Below are positions 9,979-22,100 of a stretch of DNA of 64,000 nt, piece by piece. The position numbers and the translations under genes are program-made. The stretch comes from Lactarius indigo (lineage: Eukaryota > Basidiomycota > Agaricomycetes > Russulales > Russulaceae). Numbering within the stretch: position 1 is the first letter of the stretch; every line of letters begins with the position of its first letter. The notes beneath the pieces were generated by a model that did no database searches, had not been told where the DNA came from, and saw only the letters and a program-made list of their open reading frames with translations. Where the stretch lies: contig JAFKAC010000103.1 in assembly GCA_025766275.1 (NCBI GenBank), forward strand, positions 1 through 64,000. Direction: 5' to 3'.

Positions 9979-11831
9979 CGACGCGCGCAGGTTGCTTCGT
10001 AGATGCAATATTTATATCGCGATCACCGACCAGCACTAGAGCCTGCGTCTCCCAAATAAGCTTAATTTCTGTTTCGTGCCCACATGCTTCAAAGCATCTA
10101 AATTGGAATAGTCCTCCCAGCACTGTGCACGCACAGCTATCATCCGTTGCCTTTTCCTTTGATCAATCGGCTCCGTCTCTATACCCTTTTCAATGCACAA
10201 GATCCTGATTCACACGCTTTCGTAGTTGGCGCCACCACTGAACATATGCATATGCGACATGATGAACACTGTTGTTCTTGGTTGCTTAGTCATGCCACGG
10301 CAGTCTGTCCTCACTGAGGCTAACTCGGGATCATTCAACAGCGCCCCTTACTGTAATGTTATCAGCGCCGCAGCCTTTCCGACGGCTTTTTATGGCCGGC
10401 GGAACCCACAAGCCAATCTGCGGTTAGGATTCGCCTGTCCTGTATATCATTTTCACCAGACAACATATCATCAAACCGGTTTCCTTCCTTCCCTAGTTGC
10501 TAAGACGATGGGAGAAATTCTCACCAACTATGGCGGCGGCAATAATAACTTGCCTATGTATGGTCCAATCTCAATAGACTCATAAGTCACAACTCACGCC
10601 ACACGACGGACCCAGATCAATTTTGATGGCGCTATCTGACTTTCAAGATTTCTCTGACAACGTCGACGCTTTCTGAGGTACCATGGTGTCGGTTTTGAGT
10701 TTCTGCGTTTAAAATACTTTGATTCTTTGCCACCCTCCCCTTTTAGTGGGCCAGGGAAAGGTCTCCCCATCTTTCTCGTGGACACGTGACGAGGACCAGG
10801 TTACAGGAACGTTCTGTTTGGGGTGCGAGCAGCCATGTCATGATGCGGATACGCAACCTACGTAACCTACACCGAGGGCCTCCGAGGAGTATTATTTGCT
10901 GCTGCCCAGATCTGTGGACCGAGGCATACAGTGTGTCGCAGCTGATGACTCCGGATCAGCTGACCCCTCGCGTAACGCCCTCATCTGGCACTTTGTAGAA
11001 AGGCACTACAGTATGACTTATTGTCCCTGTGTAACGGTCATCGCATCATATGCTGTTTACTCACGAGTCATATCAGGAAGCAATCAGTAGCTGCGTAGTG
11101 GCGACGACGACCCGAGCCCCACGGTCGCGAAACCCTCGATTCGATCGGGGCTGTGCGTGTTGATTGGGGATGTGGCGACATTCAAGCCTGGCCGCACTGA
11201 GTTTCCACGGAGGCGATTAGTTGGCTCCGCGACCCCGAAGCAGCAGGTGGTTTTCTTTTGAGAAGTGCTTTATTCTTAGCATGCAAGTATGAATAGGAGT
11301 CTGATTCGAGAATTCTGTTAACTTCAGTTACGTATTTGTCAAAACTCAATACAGTATATGTCCGGGATGTCCGAGGGAACTCTAGATATACATACAGCAC
11401 ATCTAAGGATCATTGGCGAACTGTGCCAATAACCAAAACCTCGTTTGCTTCCGCCTGTTTCCTCTTATCTTGTTTTGTTTTTTTGTCCTCGGAATGGGTG
11501 CCGTCTTTGGTCCCATCGGCCCTTGCATTGGCCAACCGTGCAGCCAATCGTGCAGCAACCAAGTACCAAGCCGATGCGTGTGACCCAAGCATCAAATAAA
11601 GTCCTGTAAAGATAAAGATAGGGGTACACGTCCTTACAGGTACAGAGGTAACAGATTTGAGCGGGGCTCGTACATGGTGGGTCCTAGGGAGGACAACGTA
11701 AAAGGGGAAATGGAGATTCCCAGCAACGAGATAGACAAAAAGGATTTTGGGAAGGATTCAAAAAATGGGGTCTCAGCCAGTGGCACCCATTGCTTCCTGC
11801 ACATTGATTCATGCAACAAATACTACGAAAC
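9979..11831. other. gene-poor stretch, nothing supported
   Basis: I see no frame with a recognisable domain or coherent splice pattern. The longest open stretches (for example plus strand 10226-10585) resemble nothing known and start without a good context. There is no recognisable tRNA. Confidence 0.5.
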
Positions 11832-12065
11832 TCAGACCGGGGAAGGAACGGCTCTCTCTGTGAACCAGATGATGGGTTTAAACGAAGTCGTATATGTTTG
11901 GCCTCTGAGTCGAACGTCTGGAGGCGCATTAGGCGCGGCATACACAACACCTGTTGATAGTAACTAGATCAGGGAGCGGACAAAATCTTAACTTCAAATG
12001 CTTGACTCACCGAAGAGAGGGGCGAAGAGGGTGAGGAGGAGAACGGTCATTACCGAGAAGTACAT
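11832..12065 (-). CDS. possible small secreted protein, 57 aa
   Basis: Two exons, 12011-12065 and 11832-11950, with a 60-bp GT-AG intron (GTGAGT...AACAG). The deduced peptide starts MYFSVMTVLLLTLFAPLFG, continues into VVYAAPNAPP and ends 34 residues later. The first 23 residues form a textbook signal peptide with a likely cleavage after the YA that precedes APN. The mature part is short, lacks Cys and has no known domain. The splice site that joins the hydrophobic start to the cleavage region supports a real gene. Fungi encode many such small secreted proteins; the function here is unknown. Confidence 0.45.
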
Positions 12066-15000
12066 CGTGAGGGGTTAGGACCGAGCAAGTCGTATCGCGT
12101 ATGTCGAAAAAATCGTCGGACAATGGGCAAGACGATGAGCCCGAAGATTAGTCAATGGCTTGGTGGCACGCAAAGAAAGACAAATTGAATTGCCCGGATT
12201 GTACAAGAGCAGTTGGGGTTTGTCCTCATACTCTCAGCGGTTTATAAACAGTAGGCGCTGCACATCAGAAGGGCGAGAACAGCGGCATGATGACGTGGCG
12301 AAGAATCTTCGACGGCAGTATCCTCTTTAGCAGCGTAACCACCACTGGCAGCGAGAATTGCTAGAATATAGGAATCGTTGATCATAGGCTCATAGCAGTA
12401 TTTGGGAAAACGAGAAGATGAGCCAGCGAAGCCAATACAATAGACCGTGTGGAGAGAGAGGGGCAAAGAGCTCGCGAGGTGTCACTAGAGCTTCATTACA
12501 GCCAAATGGAACAAATGGAAACATTGAAGTTCATTCGTGCTTCACTTCTACAGGCGTTTATAGGAAGTCGGTTTTATATAATTTTTACTCAGACACTTAT
12601 CTCCCTGCGCTTCCCCTCGGGAATCTTATATATTATTCTAAACAAAACAACATGATTCCAACAGCCAACTGGGTAGCGTTCTTGGTTCGTTTACCGAAGG
12701 CCTGGCAGGCGCCTTCGGTAGATGTGTAAAGAAATGCAGCAGGAGAAATGACTGAGAAATGGGACTCTGGAGCCGGTCCGGAGGCCGTAAGAGACCCTCG
12801 TGGCATCGTCATGGTCCACTGGCAATGAATTACACGTTTCCCTCAGCGTAGCTGCGTACCCATGTCCCATGCAAGCGCCAGTACAGACCGTATCCGACAC
12901 CCCAGTGGCCCCTTCCAAAATGTACAATCACCGGCTCGGGTATCGACCACGACAATCTTAGTCGCGGGCCTGCGGCTCGGGCTTCGAGCTCGTCCCTCAA
13001 CTCGGAAACACACGACGCGATCACAGGTCCCATCTAATGCATTGCACGCGATACTCGATGACGTCACGAAATGACTATGTACAGGGCAAATCAGTTCAGA
13101 AGTTTACGAGTACCCCTCACTCACCACCCCCTCTTCTCTCGCCAACTGTTGGCGAGCCTACTTGCGTCATCACTCGCGTGTCGCTGCTCCGCGTTGCGAC
13201 GACCACTTCTGGTTACCGTATTGACGAGGAAGTACGCTCCCGCCGAACGATCGTTGTGTTAATTTTTATAATTTGATCGCCCTTTCGTTCTCGAACGTGG
13301 ACCGACGCGACGCCGAGCAAAAAATAAACCATACACCTGTCTGGTCCCGTGAGTGCTTAAAACCCACCCCCGTAACGAACGGGTTGGAACCCCCTGTCAA
13401 TCGTGCCAGTCCACTTGGCAAGTTACACTCACGGGTGCGGGTGAAATTCGGGGAGTCTACGTTTCCAGGGTCTTGGTGACTCGTGATGGCTCATTTTTTT
13501 TACCAACAGCTCGTGCCGTGCATCCGACGGAAGACCGTATCTGGCCAACGACTTCTGCTTCGAAGTTCGAAGCAACCTGGAAAGCGTGAGAACGGTGCGA
13601 GGGAGAAACCCGTGCTCACTTCTTTGATTGACAGCGTAATCTTGACTCAGTATGTGCGCCGCGCCACCCTGACCCGGGAGCCCACCGCACATGTGTCATC
13701 ATCTCACCCGACGTATTTAACTAATAAACCTCCGGCGGCCAACCTCCTCTAAAAAAGAGTTGGAGACGAATCCGTCTGCCGAGACGGTGACGCGGTCAAG
13801 GTAAGTAGTGGGGTACGTTAAGGGAACGTACGTTGTTACTGGCACTTCGGCTTGTTGGGTAAACCCAGTGCGCGCTCTCATCTTCACTGTCCATGTTTTT
13901 ATTTCCCTACCACTGCACTACTCCAAAACTCCTGGGCTACTGACAACCTGTCGCTATCACCACCAACCTATTGAACTGGACCGTCAATCGGACACATACC
14001 AGCGCCAAACATTTGTTGCTTTCCATACATCATCAATGTACAGTATCGCCCAAGGTAACACCCTACTCACCCTCCAATCATCTGAGTCTTGCATCGTGGT
14101 CCAGCCATCAACGAGTGATGATCGCATCACGGTGTATAATAATGATTACATCACCACGCCCATACCCATAGGCTCGCGCCAGCTGCATCCGGTTAGTAAG
14201 TATAGCAACGGACCATTCAGGATGTCCCAATACGTCCATCCCATCCCAGCACTCTGGCACTTACCATAAAGGACCCTCCCTCCTCCTGCCTCCGAGTCTC
14301 CGGAGAGCAAAATGAATGAACGTGTTATACAAACGGGGAAGACACTTCGAAGACCGGCGCCAGGCGTAAAGCAGCATCTGTACTTGGCTTCAATGCAGCG
14401 CCCTGCTAAAAAAAGGCCGCGGATGCCGCCGCAAATCAATCAAGGGAGAGGCCACCAAGCCACCCAGAGTGATTGGCGTTGCGGAAGCCGACGCGATACG
14501 ACGCCAGGCCGTGGCGTCTATGCATAGCCAAGACAACGGTGGGGTTGGGGTTGCCGCTGCACTGCGTAATTCGGGTCAATGGATAGAGAAGAGGGATAGC
14601 GGCCACTTCCTTCTGCTTCTGTCCCTATCAAACACGTAGAGTCGAACAGCGGAGAGAAGCCACGTCCCGTCCCTGTCGGGCCCAGGGGTACGGTTCACCG
14701 TTATGTAAACGTTCAGGTGGGTGACGATTGTCTTTACACACGCGTTATTCACAGCGCACCCTCCACACATACGGTGCGCTGTTCGTGAAGAATGGTCTGG
14801 TCGTTCATCAGATGGCGAAGTGCGATGTCATCGCGGTGCAGTGCAACCGCGGGTGGTGCGGCAAAGGGCACCTCTTCGAACGCGAGCGCCACACCGCCGT
14901 GATGCCCCGCGTTCCTCCGAGCCTCGCGGATAACGAACAAAACCTTAACCTCACCTGCCAGCGGGGCTGTACTGCCTCCAGGCACGTTCCACGCGCTCGC

Positions 15001-16851
15001 ATCTGGGGGCCTGGCTGTGCATGCACAGCCCCTGACCAGCTCTCAAACTGATAAATGCATGTCATAAGTTGTTAAATGCGTCGAGAACTGTACGTTCGGG
15101 ATCGTACTGTACATCATGCCGTACCAACTTAGAATGCGAATGCGACCGGCAGCGACCCACGACAACGACACTCCAACAACGATCGAAACGATCGAACAAC
15201 AACTGCTGTCCGCCCCGACTGTCCGTCGGACCGTTGCCCGTCGGACACCCACCAACAAACACAGGCCGTTGGGAAATAATAGTAGCATTTATTAGATGGC
15301 AACAATTCCAATTAATTAATTAAATGTCCCGACGTGCATTGCTCTCGCCTCGGCGGCGGGACGCCAGCGCTCCAGACTGCTCCGAGCCTCTCCCAGCCCG
15401 CGAGTTGCTGTACATGCAATGGCAATAACGACACGCGCAGCTCGTTCGCTTGCTCGCTCCTGTGAGAGATACATGTGGGTGCGAGCGATGTCTGAGAACC
15501 GAGACGGCGTCGCAACTGCCGCCACCGGCACGTCTTTCACAGAATTCCCCCCCCGTTTACCCGGTCCCTTCTCTCCCCCTTTTGGCACACCATCCTTGCT
15601 TCTATGCGTTCTGCGGCGACTTGACCGACATAGAGCCTCCGTTGAGGCAAAGAGGGTTGGGCTGTATGTCCGCGTTCCCCCGCTCCTCGTCGGCTCTTCT
15701 AGCTCCCCACTTCCGGCCTTCTGACTCGGACCGTCCAGAGTCCAGACGCTGGGTTCTTGGGCCCAGTATGGAATAAGTGAGATATGTGCTTTCGAGTTCA
15801 TGGCGTGCTTTCGTCTCTCGGTATGGCTACTACTAGCGTGATTTGCTACTAAGTCAGCGAGTACAGTCACCCACGAAGGCACCCTCCACGGCCCTAGGAC
15901 AGTAAGGTTTCGCCTCATCTTTTTCTTATATGTTTTGATGGCTCGATAATTGTGCCCCTTGACACCCTCCTCCCCAACAGGCTTCCACATACCATATGGG
16001 TCCACACGCCCCGCGCATCCGTGGGGAAGGGAAGCACTGCACGGGCAACTTGAAGGAGCCTACCCAACGGCACGCAGGCACCTATCGGGAGTGTTGGAAT
16101 GTTCAGCAATAATAACCATTTGGGGCACCAGCAAGAGGTGAACGTCGGCAAACGTGTAGCTTCTCGACGGCGTCAGCCACTTTCGATCCGACTCTTTTTT
16201 TGGACGAGGATTACAGTAATTAGACCTTCCCGGGCCCCCCTCGTTGAACACGACCATGACTGCCGTTGGCGTATTGCTGGGACTGAGACCCGGACGCGAA
16301 ACGCAGAACGCGAACTCGTGGTTTGGAATTCACTTACAAACGTTACGCGTGCGTAGTTGTTTTGTTCCGCGTAACTTTTGAACCATACTGATACTGTATC
16401 TTCACTGTAAGTTGTAACGTAGAATGTTCGTCCGGAGTTAAGTACATCGCGCCGGCCGTGGAAACGAGAGGGCGTCGTTCCATTTCTGAGCGCTGAGCCG
16501 CCAACTTTTCGTCTCTCTCTGAGATAACAAACAATAATAATGATAACAAATAATAACAACAATAATTTTGGAGCATAGTGTCAATCACACGCTTCATTCC
16601 AGTCAAATTTACCTGAAATTCATCACAGACGGTACGTTGGTCTCGGATGGACCGACTGCTAAGTCACATCGTGTGGAGCACCTGTCTATTTGTTCATGCA
16701 TTATCGATAAACAAGACAGCGCATGTAGATGATGACGTAGCACCAATGACTAGGGATAGCAGTCTCCGCGCCGACGAACACAATGCATGTGTATTCCCAT
16801 CAACTACAGTGGCCGCCTAAACTCAGGGATGCCGGCGATAGCAACACCCGA
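12066..16851. other. gene-poor stretch, nothing firmly supported
   Basis: Only scattered short frames are present. A GC-rich frame on the minus strand at 14749-14985 and a 153-codon frame on the plus strand at 13808-14269 look non-random in composition, but show no family motif and no convincing splice partner. Polyadenine and poly-thymine tracts are common. No RNA gene is recognised. Confidence 0.5.
12692..12720. repeat. perfect 10-bp inverted repeat (hairpin)
   Basis: TACCGAAGGC (12692-12701) and GCCTTCGGTA (12711-12720) are exact reverse complements around a 9-base loop. No adjacent gene explains it; it could be a transposon footprint or chance. Confidence 0.6.
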
Positions 16852-17889
16852 CTAAGGGCGGCGGAACAAACGAAGAAGGGTGATCGCCTCGCGATCGTAC
16901 GTCTCTCTCGCGGGGTCGTCGTCGACCTATCAAGCGACGCCAAGTATTCCATTGAATTGTTGATTTGATTTTCAGTGAAGGGCGAAAAAAAAAAAAAAAC
17001 CGAAGCCCTGAGAAGAGGGAGGTAGCATACCACAGACCAAGTGAACTGTTTCTTGAGCATCGCAAAGAAGCGCTTGTCCGCTTTTCGACGCTTCTTGTAG
17101 CAGAAGAGCACCTCGGGAGCCGACTCGTGCGGAGGTGGGACGAGTGCGGCGAGCGTGGCGACGAGCAGCGGGAACGCGGGCTCAAAGTAAACACAGTCGG
17201 CCGCAAGGACAATATCCGGCTGTGGGAGGTGCTCGGGTAGTGGCTTTGACCTGAGGATGTGGATCAGGGAGTCAAATGGGTCTGAGCCGGAGTGGGGTGG
17301 GTCAGAACGTACCAGTCTAGCTCCACCGCAGTTACGCTCGACTGCAAGTTACTCAGCGCGATATTGCGTTCCATAATTGGAATGAGCGGCCTGGCGTCGG
17401 CGATGTAGGACGCGGAGAGAGAGAAGGAGAGAGGCGCACGCTTGGTCGGTAATATACACCCGTGCACCAAGGTACCCTGCGACGAGCCCGACAAGGCCCG
17501 TGCCGCTGCCTAACTCGAGGACGTTCAGACCCTGGAGGGCTTTGCCGCGCCGGGCGATGTAGGCCGCCAGAACCTGCAATAGGCACACCCGATGATGATA
17601 GCTAAAGGACGGTGATAGGTCGATACCAGGAGCGTACCTCACCAGCTGGCCATGCGATACCGCCGCACCCAGGACTCGCGTCAACAGCAAGGGGTAGGGA
17701 GATCGACTGTTGAGATTCGTCGGTGTCTGGCAGAAGTCTGATATTGATCTGGATGATCTGGTCGCGTAAGGACGGAGGTTGTGCAGGGAGTAGGTCGAGG
17801 TCGTCAGAGGAAGCGAGGTGCTGTAGTGGGTCGATGACGTCGAGAGAAAGTGGCCCAGGGCCGCTGCTGGACGTGGCAATGGTAGACAT
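16852..17889 (-). CDS. Efm6/METTL21-like protein-lysine methyltransferase, 252 aa
   Basis: Five exons: 17638-17889, 17440-17573, 17313-17390, 17031-17250, 16852-16926; every junction is GT-AG and phase-consistent (759 nt). It is a seven-beta-strand SAM-dependent methyltransferase. The motifs are GGIAWPAGEV, the SAM loop LELGSGTGLVGLV, DIVLAADCVYFEPAFPLL (post-I/motif II region), the FCYKKRRKADKRFF block and the ending DREAITLLRL. This pattern matches fungal Efm6, which methylates a lysine of translation elongation factor eEF1A in the cytosol. The last intron carries a long pyrimidine tract on the coding strand (A run near 16986-16999). It is divergent from the Pro-rich gene, with 308 bp between start codons. 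Confidence 0.85.
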
Positions 17890-18197
17890 GAAGTAGCGCC
17901 TATTACTGGCCACTGACAGCGAGACGGGGCACTGCAGCACTGGCAAGCGGAGGTCGCTCGATTGGGATCGAATCGAGTCGAGTCAGACGGTTACAGTAAT
18001 TTAAGTACAATTTATGTGACTTGTTTGGAGGCGGTTAAGGGGATATTCCTGTGTTGTGGGGCCGAGTTCCAATATCATGGCGCATGCACATGACTGATGG
18101 TGTTCCTATAGATGGGATCTATCTATCACGACATGACGGCTCTTATAACACAACACAGTAGCTTTCGCTTTCCCCCTCCCACCACTCGTGCTTGGCC

Positions 18198-19187
18198 ATG
18201 AAATCGACCTCCTCTACAACCACTACTCTTCTTCCTTTCGCTCCTCACCAGCAACTCGTTCCGTCGTCCCATTCTTCATCACAACGGGCTTCCGTATACT
18301 CAAGGGTCCCCATCAACTCCTCGATCCTCCACTCCATGCCAAACTCAGCCTCACCGCTTCACGACCTCTTCGACATTCCGCGTCGCCCAAACTCTCTACG
18401 AATCCGACCTTCCATAATTTCGGAAGCGTCCTACGAGTCCTCATCCTCGTCATCCTCATCGGCGTCGTCGTCGTCATTCCCCAACACATCTCCTACCTCC
18501 TGCTCCACACCGCCATCATCGCTGCCTCCATCACCACCGTACGTACACCTCACTTGTTCTATTTGGACGAGTTCGGCAATCTGACCATCGTTCTCTGCCC
18601 ATGCGATGCTTTGATCGTGATCGCTACCTTTGTATTTCCTAATTAGTCCAACTTCCAGCTCATTCGGCAAATCGCGACCTCTTCCAAAGATCCCGAAATC
18701 GCAGCCCCCGCCGCTAATTGCGACGTCTGAACACCCCCGACACCCTCTCCCTTCCACCGTACCGCCGCACCGACCTCGATCCCCACCCCCAGCGTGGTCG
18801 CCGCGACAGACCCCGCCGGTGTCCGGGCGGTCTCCACTCCCCACATCATCACCTGCGCGCCCACAGCGGCCCAAGGTGATTCTTCCTCCCACGCTCCCGC
18901 AGCGACCATCTTCCGCGTCCCCCACCCCCCGATTGGCACCACCGCCCCGTTTATATACACCCCCGATTGATGGTTCACACGCCGGACCACTTCGCGTCCG
19001 CCCCCTCCCCGTGCGGCCGCCACCGCCTGGCCCACCCAGCGAGGGAGACACCCCCATTGCACCATTCGGGAAATTGCGGTGGACTGACTCTCTAATGATC
19101 CCCGAAGATGAGGACCCGTCCTTGTGCGATGACCGCAGAGCCATTGACTGGGACTTGATCGATGAAGTCATGAAACATGCAAGTTGA
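18198..19187 (+). CDS. Ser/Pro-rich disordered protein, 293 aa
   Basis: Two exons, 18198-18538 and 18647-19187, joined by a 108-bp GT-AG intron (GTACGT, CTGAC branch, TTAG acceptor) with consistent phase. The first half is Ser/Thr-rich with a long serine run. The second half is strongly Pro/Arg-rich with repeated PxxP, suggesting SH3-binding sites. An acidic C-terminus follows (SLMIPEDEDPSLCDD, then IDWDLIDEVMKHAS). No domain is recognised. The strict frame conservation across the intron, the composition and the acidic end point to a real gene. It could be a scaffold or regulatory protein; the function is unknown. Confidence 0.6.
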
Positions 19188-22100
19188 AATGATACCGCAC
19201 GGACACACTACCCATGTCTTGTTTCTGTTTTTCTATGGCGCCACCTTCTTGTCGTTGTCGCTTTGTCCTCCCGTCCTTGGAGATACCTCCACCCCCATGG
19301 TGTTGTCTTATCGCGGCATATAACGAGTGCATTGTAATGAGCATTATACTACTATTATTATCTCACATTTCCCCCTTCGAAACGCCGTTACTTCGCTGTA
19401 ACCACCTTTACCATCACTGCATACATCTTGACGATCCAATTCAATCTCAAAAAAAAAAAAATCTCTCTGCTTCGAATGGTGTATGTGTGTATGTGTATTT
19501 GTCTGCCACTGTTTGCGTGGGAGAGACGCCAAAGCGTGGCAACCCTCCAACCAGGTGGCTCGGCTCTACTTTTCTCTTCCAGTCGTGGCGCAAAATAACT
19601 CGAACCGTCTGTTTTTTGGTTTCATTCGTCCATTCGGAGGAACTGGGGCACGATGGCAAGAGACGGCTCTTATTGATACCATGCTTATCGCCCCAAGATT
19701 TGTGTTCGATTCGGTTCGTTTGGTCTAATATTTACCCATTCGTCGTGCTGGTGGAACTACTGGTATATTGTGCGGCACCCTCCAAAGTGGAAACAAGACG
19801 GTGCCTTGTCTTTTCTCACCCAGGTCGGGTTCTTATCATGATACGAGGCACACGGCCACCCAAAGAACGGCATGTGCCCGGTAAAGAAGTACAGCCAGTA
19901 GTCGTAGTAGTAAGAATAGTCGTAATAGTAGGAGAAGCAGCAGTGGCCTAGGACGACGGATTAGGTTACAGTAGCTACTCCGAGTCCATACTCCGGCACC
20001 ACCAGTGCTCCAGGGTTCTCCGCGGAGGTTTCTCAAGTTCGTGTATACTTACTATACGTGTCTCACATGGGTAACACGCTAGGTTTTACCGATACAGCCA
20101 TGGGAAAGTAAGACCTGTGGGCGTGTGAGCATTTCCTCGGACCCCTTGACACTAAGTGACATCCATATCCTTCCTTTTTAAAACCGAGCTGCGCAATCAG
20201 GTAAGTACAGCAAGTTGGGGGCATGGAAAGACGTAAAGACATAGAAGTATAGTAGGGGCCAGGTACTGTATGTACTGTATTGTCGGTTTAATAGAACGCA
20301 GGCAGTTTCGGATCAAAGAGCCCCCGGAAGGGAGAGGCTAGAGCTTCTCATGTGGGCGGGGGTCATACTGGTCCAAGAAAGGTTCTATCTAGCGCCAGGG
20401 CACATGAATATTCGCCACCCAGCCCCACCGTAGACCCGTGTGATGAATAACACAAGTATGAGAGAAGGTACAGTCTGAAACGCGAAGAACCGAACGAGAC
20501 AAAATTGACGTCGCCCGAAGATGACTGAGGTGGCGTACACGTGTGGAGTCATGCTACTGCGCGTGCATGCATGCTGTCAACTTGAATCATTGTTGACAAG
20601 GCTAGCCAGGCGCTCGCGTCCACGTATCTGCGCGCCCAATCCATCAATGCGACTGCGCTGTATTTACTTGTGGTCATTATGTCTGTCAAAAGTTGAATTA
20701 TTGGTGTGCCTCGAGCTGCACTTTTGGTTGGTGATCGTACAGTTACGTCCTGGAAGTTTCGAGGTCGCGTGTTCTGCTGCTCTCGGCATTCGCACTGCGT
20801 AAACGGGCGGGCATCTCGGCTTGCATCTCGGTTGTGTGGGAATCGGCGTCCACGTGAACACCACCAATGCTACCGAGACCCGACCTTTTTAGCACGCTTC
20901 CGTACTCTGGCAAATGAAATACTTTATCTTGTACGATCTCATACAGGGACAGATCGGGCGTATTTACTAAACGAATCATAGCAAGTCCAGTAATGATAGG
21001 AATACGTTGTGGGCGCAAAATCCGGCGGGTATGAGAACGACATGGCATCTTCCGACACTGGCTAGCATTGTTGTACGAGCAAAATACATGGCAGGCAAAC
21101 AAACCATTGGGCCAGGTTAACACATCGAGGCGTTTCTTGCCCGCTTGCCGATCGCGCATCACAGATTCAACTCTGATCCCCCCGACATGACATGCCTAAG
21201 ATAATACGACAATCTTGGTGTTGAAGCTAACTTACAGCGACTATATCCCGCTTCAATTGAACACCAATTCCATGTGAGCGGGGTGCCCGTGTCTTGTGTG
21301 TGATTTCTTGTCTTCCGTTACATGCTGCACGCTCAGACTGCGGAATACGAGTTTTCTATAAAGAAAAAACCGGAGCGAAGCGATAGTGGTGGCGCAGCAC
21401 TAGCAAAAAAATCGCCTTTTTTCTTTATTTGTTTATTTATTTATTTTTCTTACGCGCGTCTTTGTTTGGTCTACAGTAGCCTCGTAGTCGGGGGTGTATT
21501 TCCCGGCGCCACGAGGGGGGGGGGGGGGGGGTTAGCCACCACTCCGCAACACACACTGTAGGCGATCCCAACAAAGAGGTGGCCGCGAGCCCGGGCTCGA
21601 GAAGCCCGGATCTTGCGGTGACTGCGAAGCCTGGAAGAGAGTGCGATTACGCCGATGGTCCGTGTTGCCGCGGGCCGCGGGCCGCGTCAAAGGTCCGGTG
21701 CTCCCATGCACCGGCTGACTGAAGAAATACAAAGTCGGACCGCCTCTGTGGCCGACTACATTGGGCGCCGCAGGCGATCACCAGGTTGGAGTGTGCGGTC
21801 TGATAGAGTACGACAGACCCCCCCCCCCCCCGGAGGAATCTGAGAGATGGGACCGGGATGGCCGGGTTTGAGAAGGAGGGCGACGAGAGACGGCGTTTGG
21901 ACGCAGGCACAGACGGGGAACGGGAAGCTCGCCGTGCGGCCTGCATATGGCAGTGCGGTATTTAACGAACTTCGCTGGGCCATCCTTTGCTTCTGTTTCT
22001 CTAATTGCCGCTTAGTCGTCGGGGAGGTAATTCGGGCTCGGGTAAACTTTTTGTCTTCGATTCACTTAGAACCGCATTTCACCGTTCAAGGCAAGCGTTG

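Noticed and set aside
11100..11170. Possible tRNA around the CGATTCGATCGGGG motif
   Set aside because: No cloverleaf with acceptor and anticodon stems could be drawn.
12242..12385. Minus-strand 47-codon frame starting MINDSYILAILAASGGYAA
   Set aside because: Looks a little like a signal peptide, but it is short, single-exon and without any other support.
13808..14269. 153-codon plus-strand frame
   Set aside because: No family recognised and no splice partners. Kept only as a remark in the gap entry.
15316..16005. 229-codon minus-strand frame
   Set aside because: Long open frame in GC-rich DNA, but its composition is erratic, it has no motif and no ATG context, and open frames overlap on the other strand.
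19214..19951. 245-codon plus-strand frame after the Pro-rich gene
   Set aside because: Contains a poly(A) run and low-complexity sequence, no motif; more likely 3' UTR and spacer.
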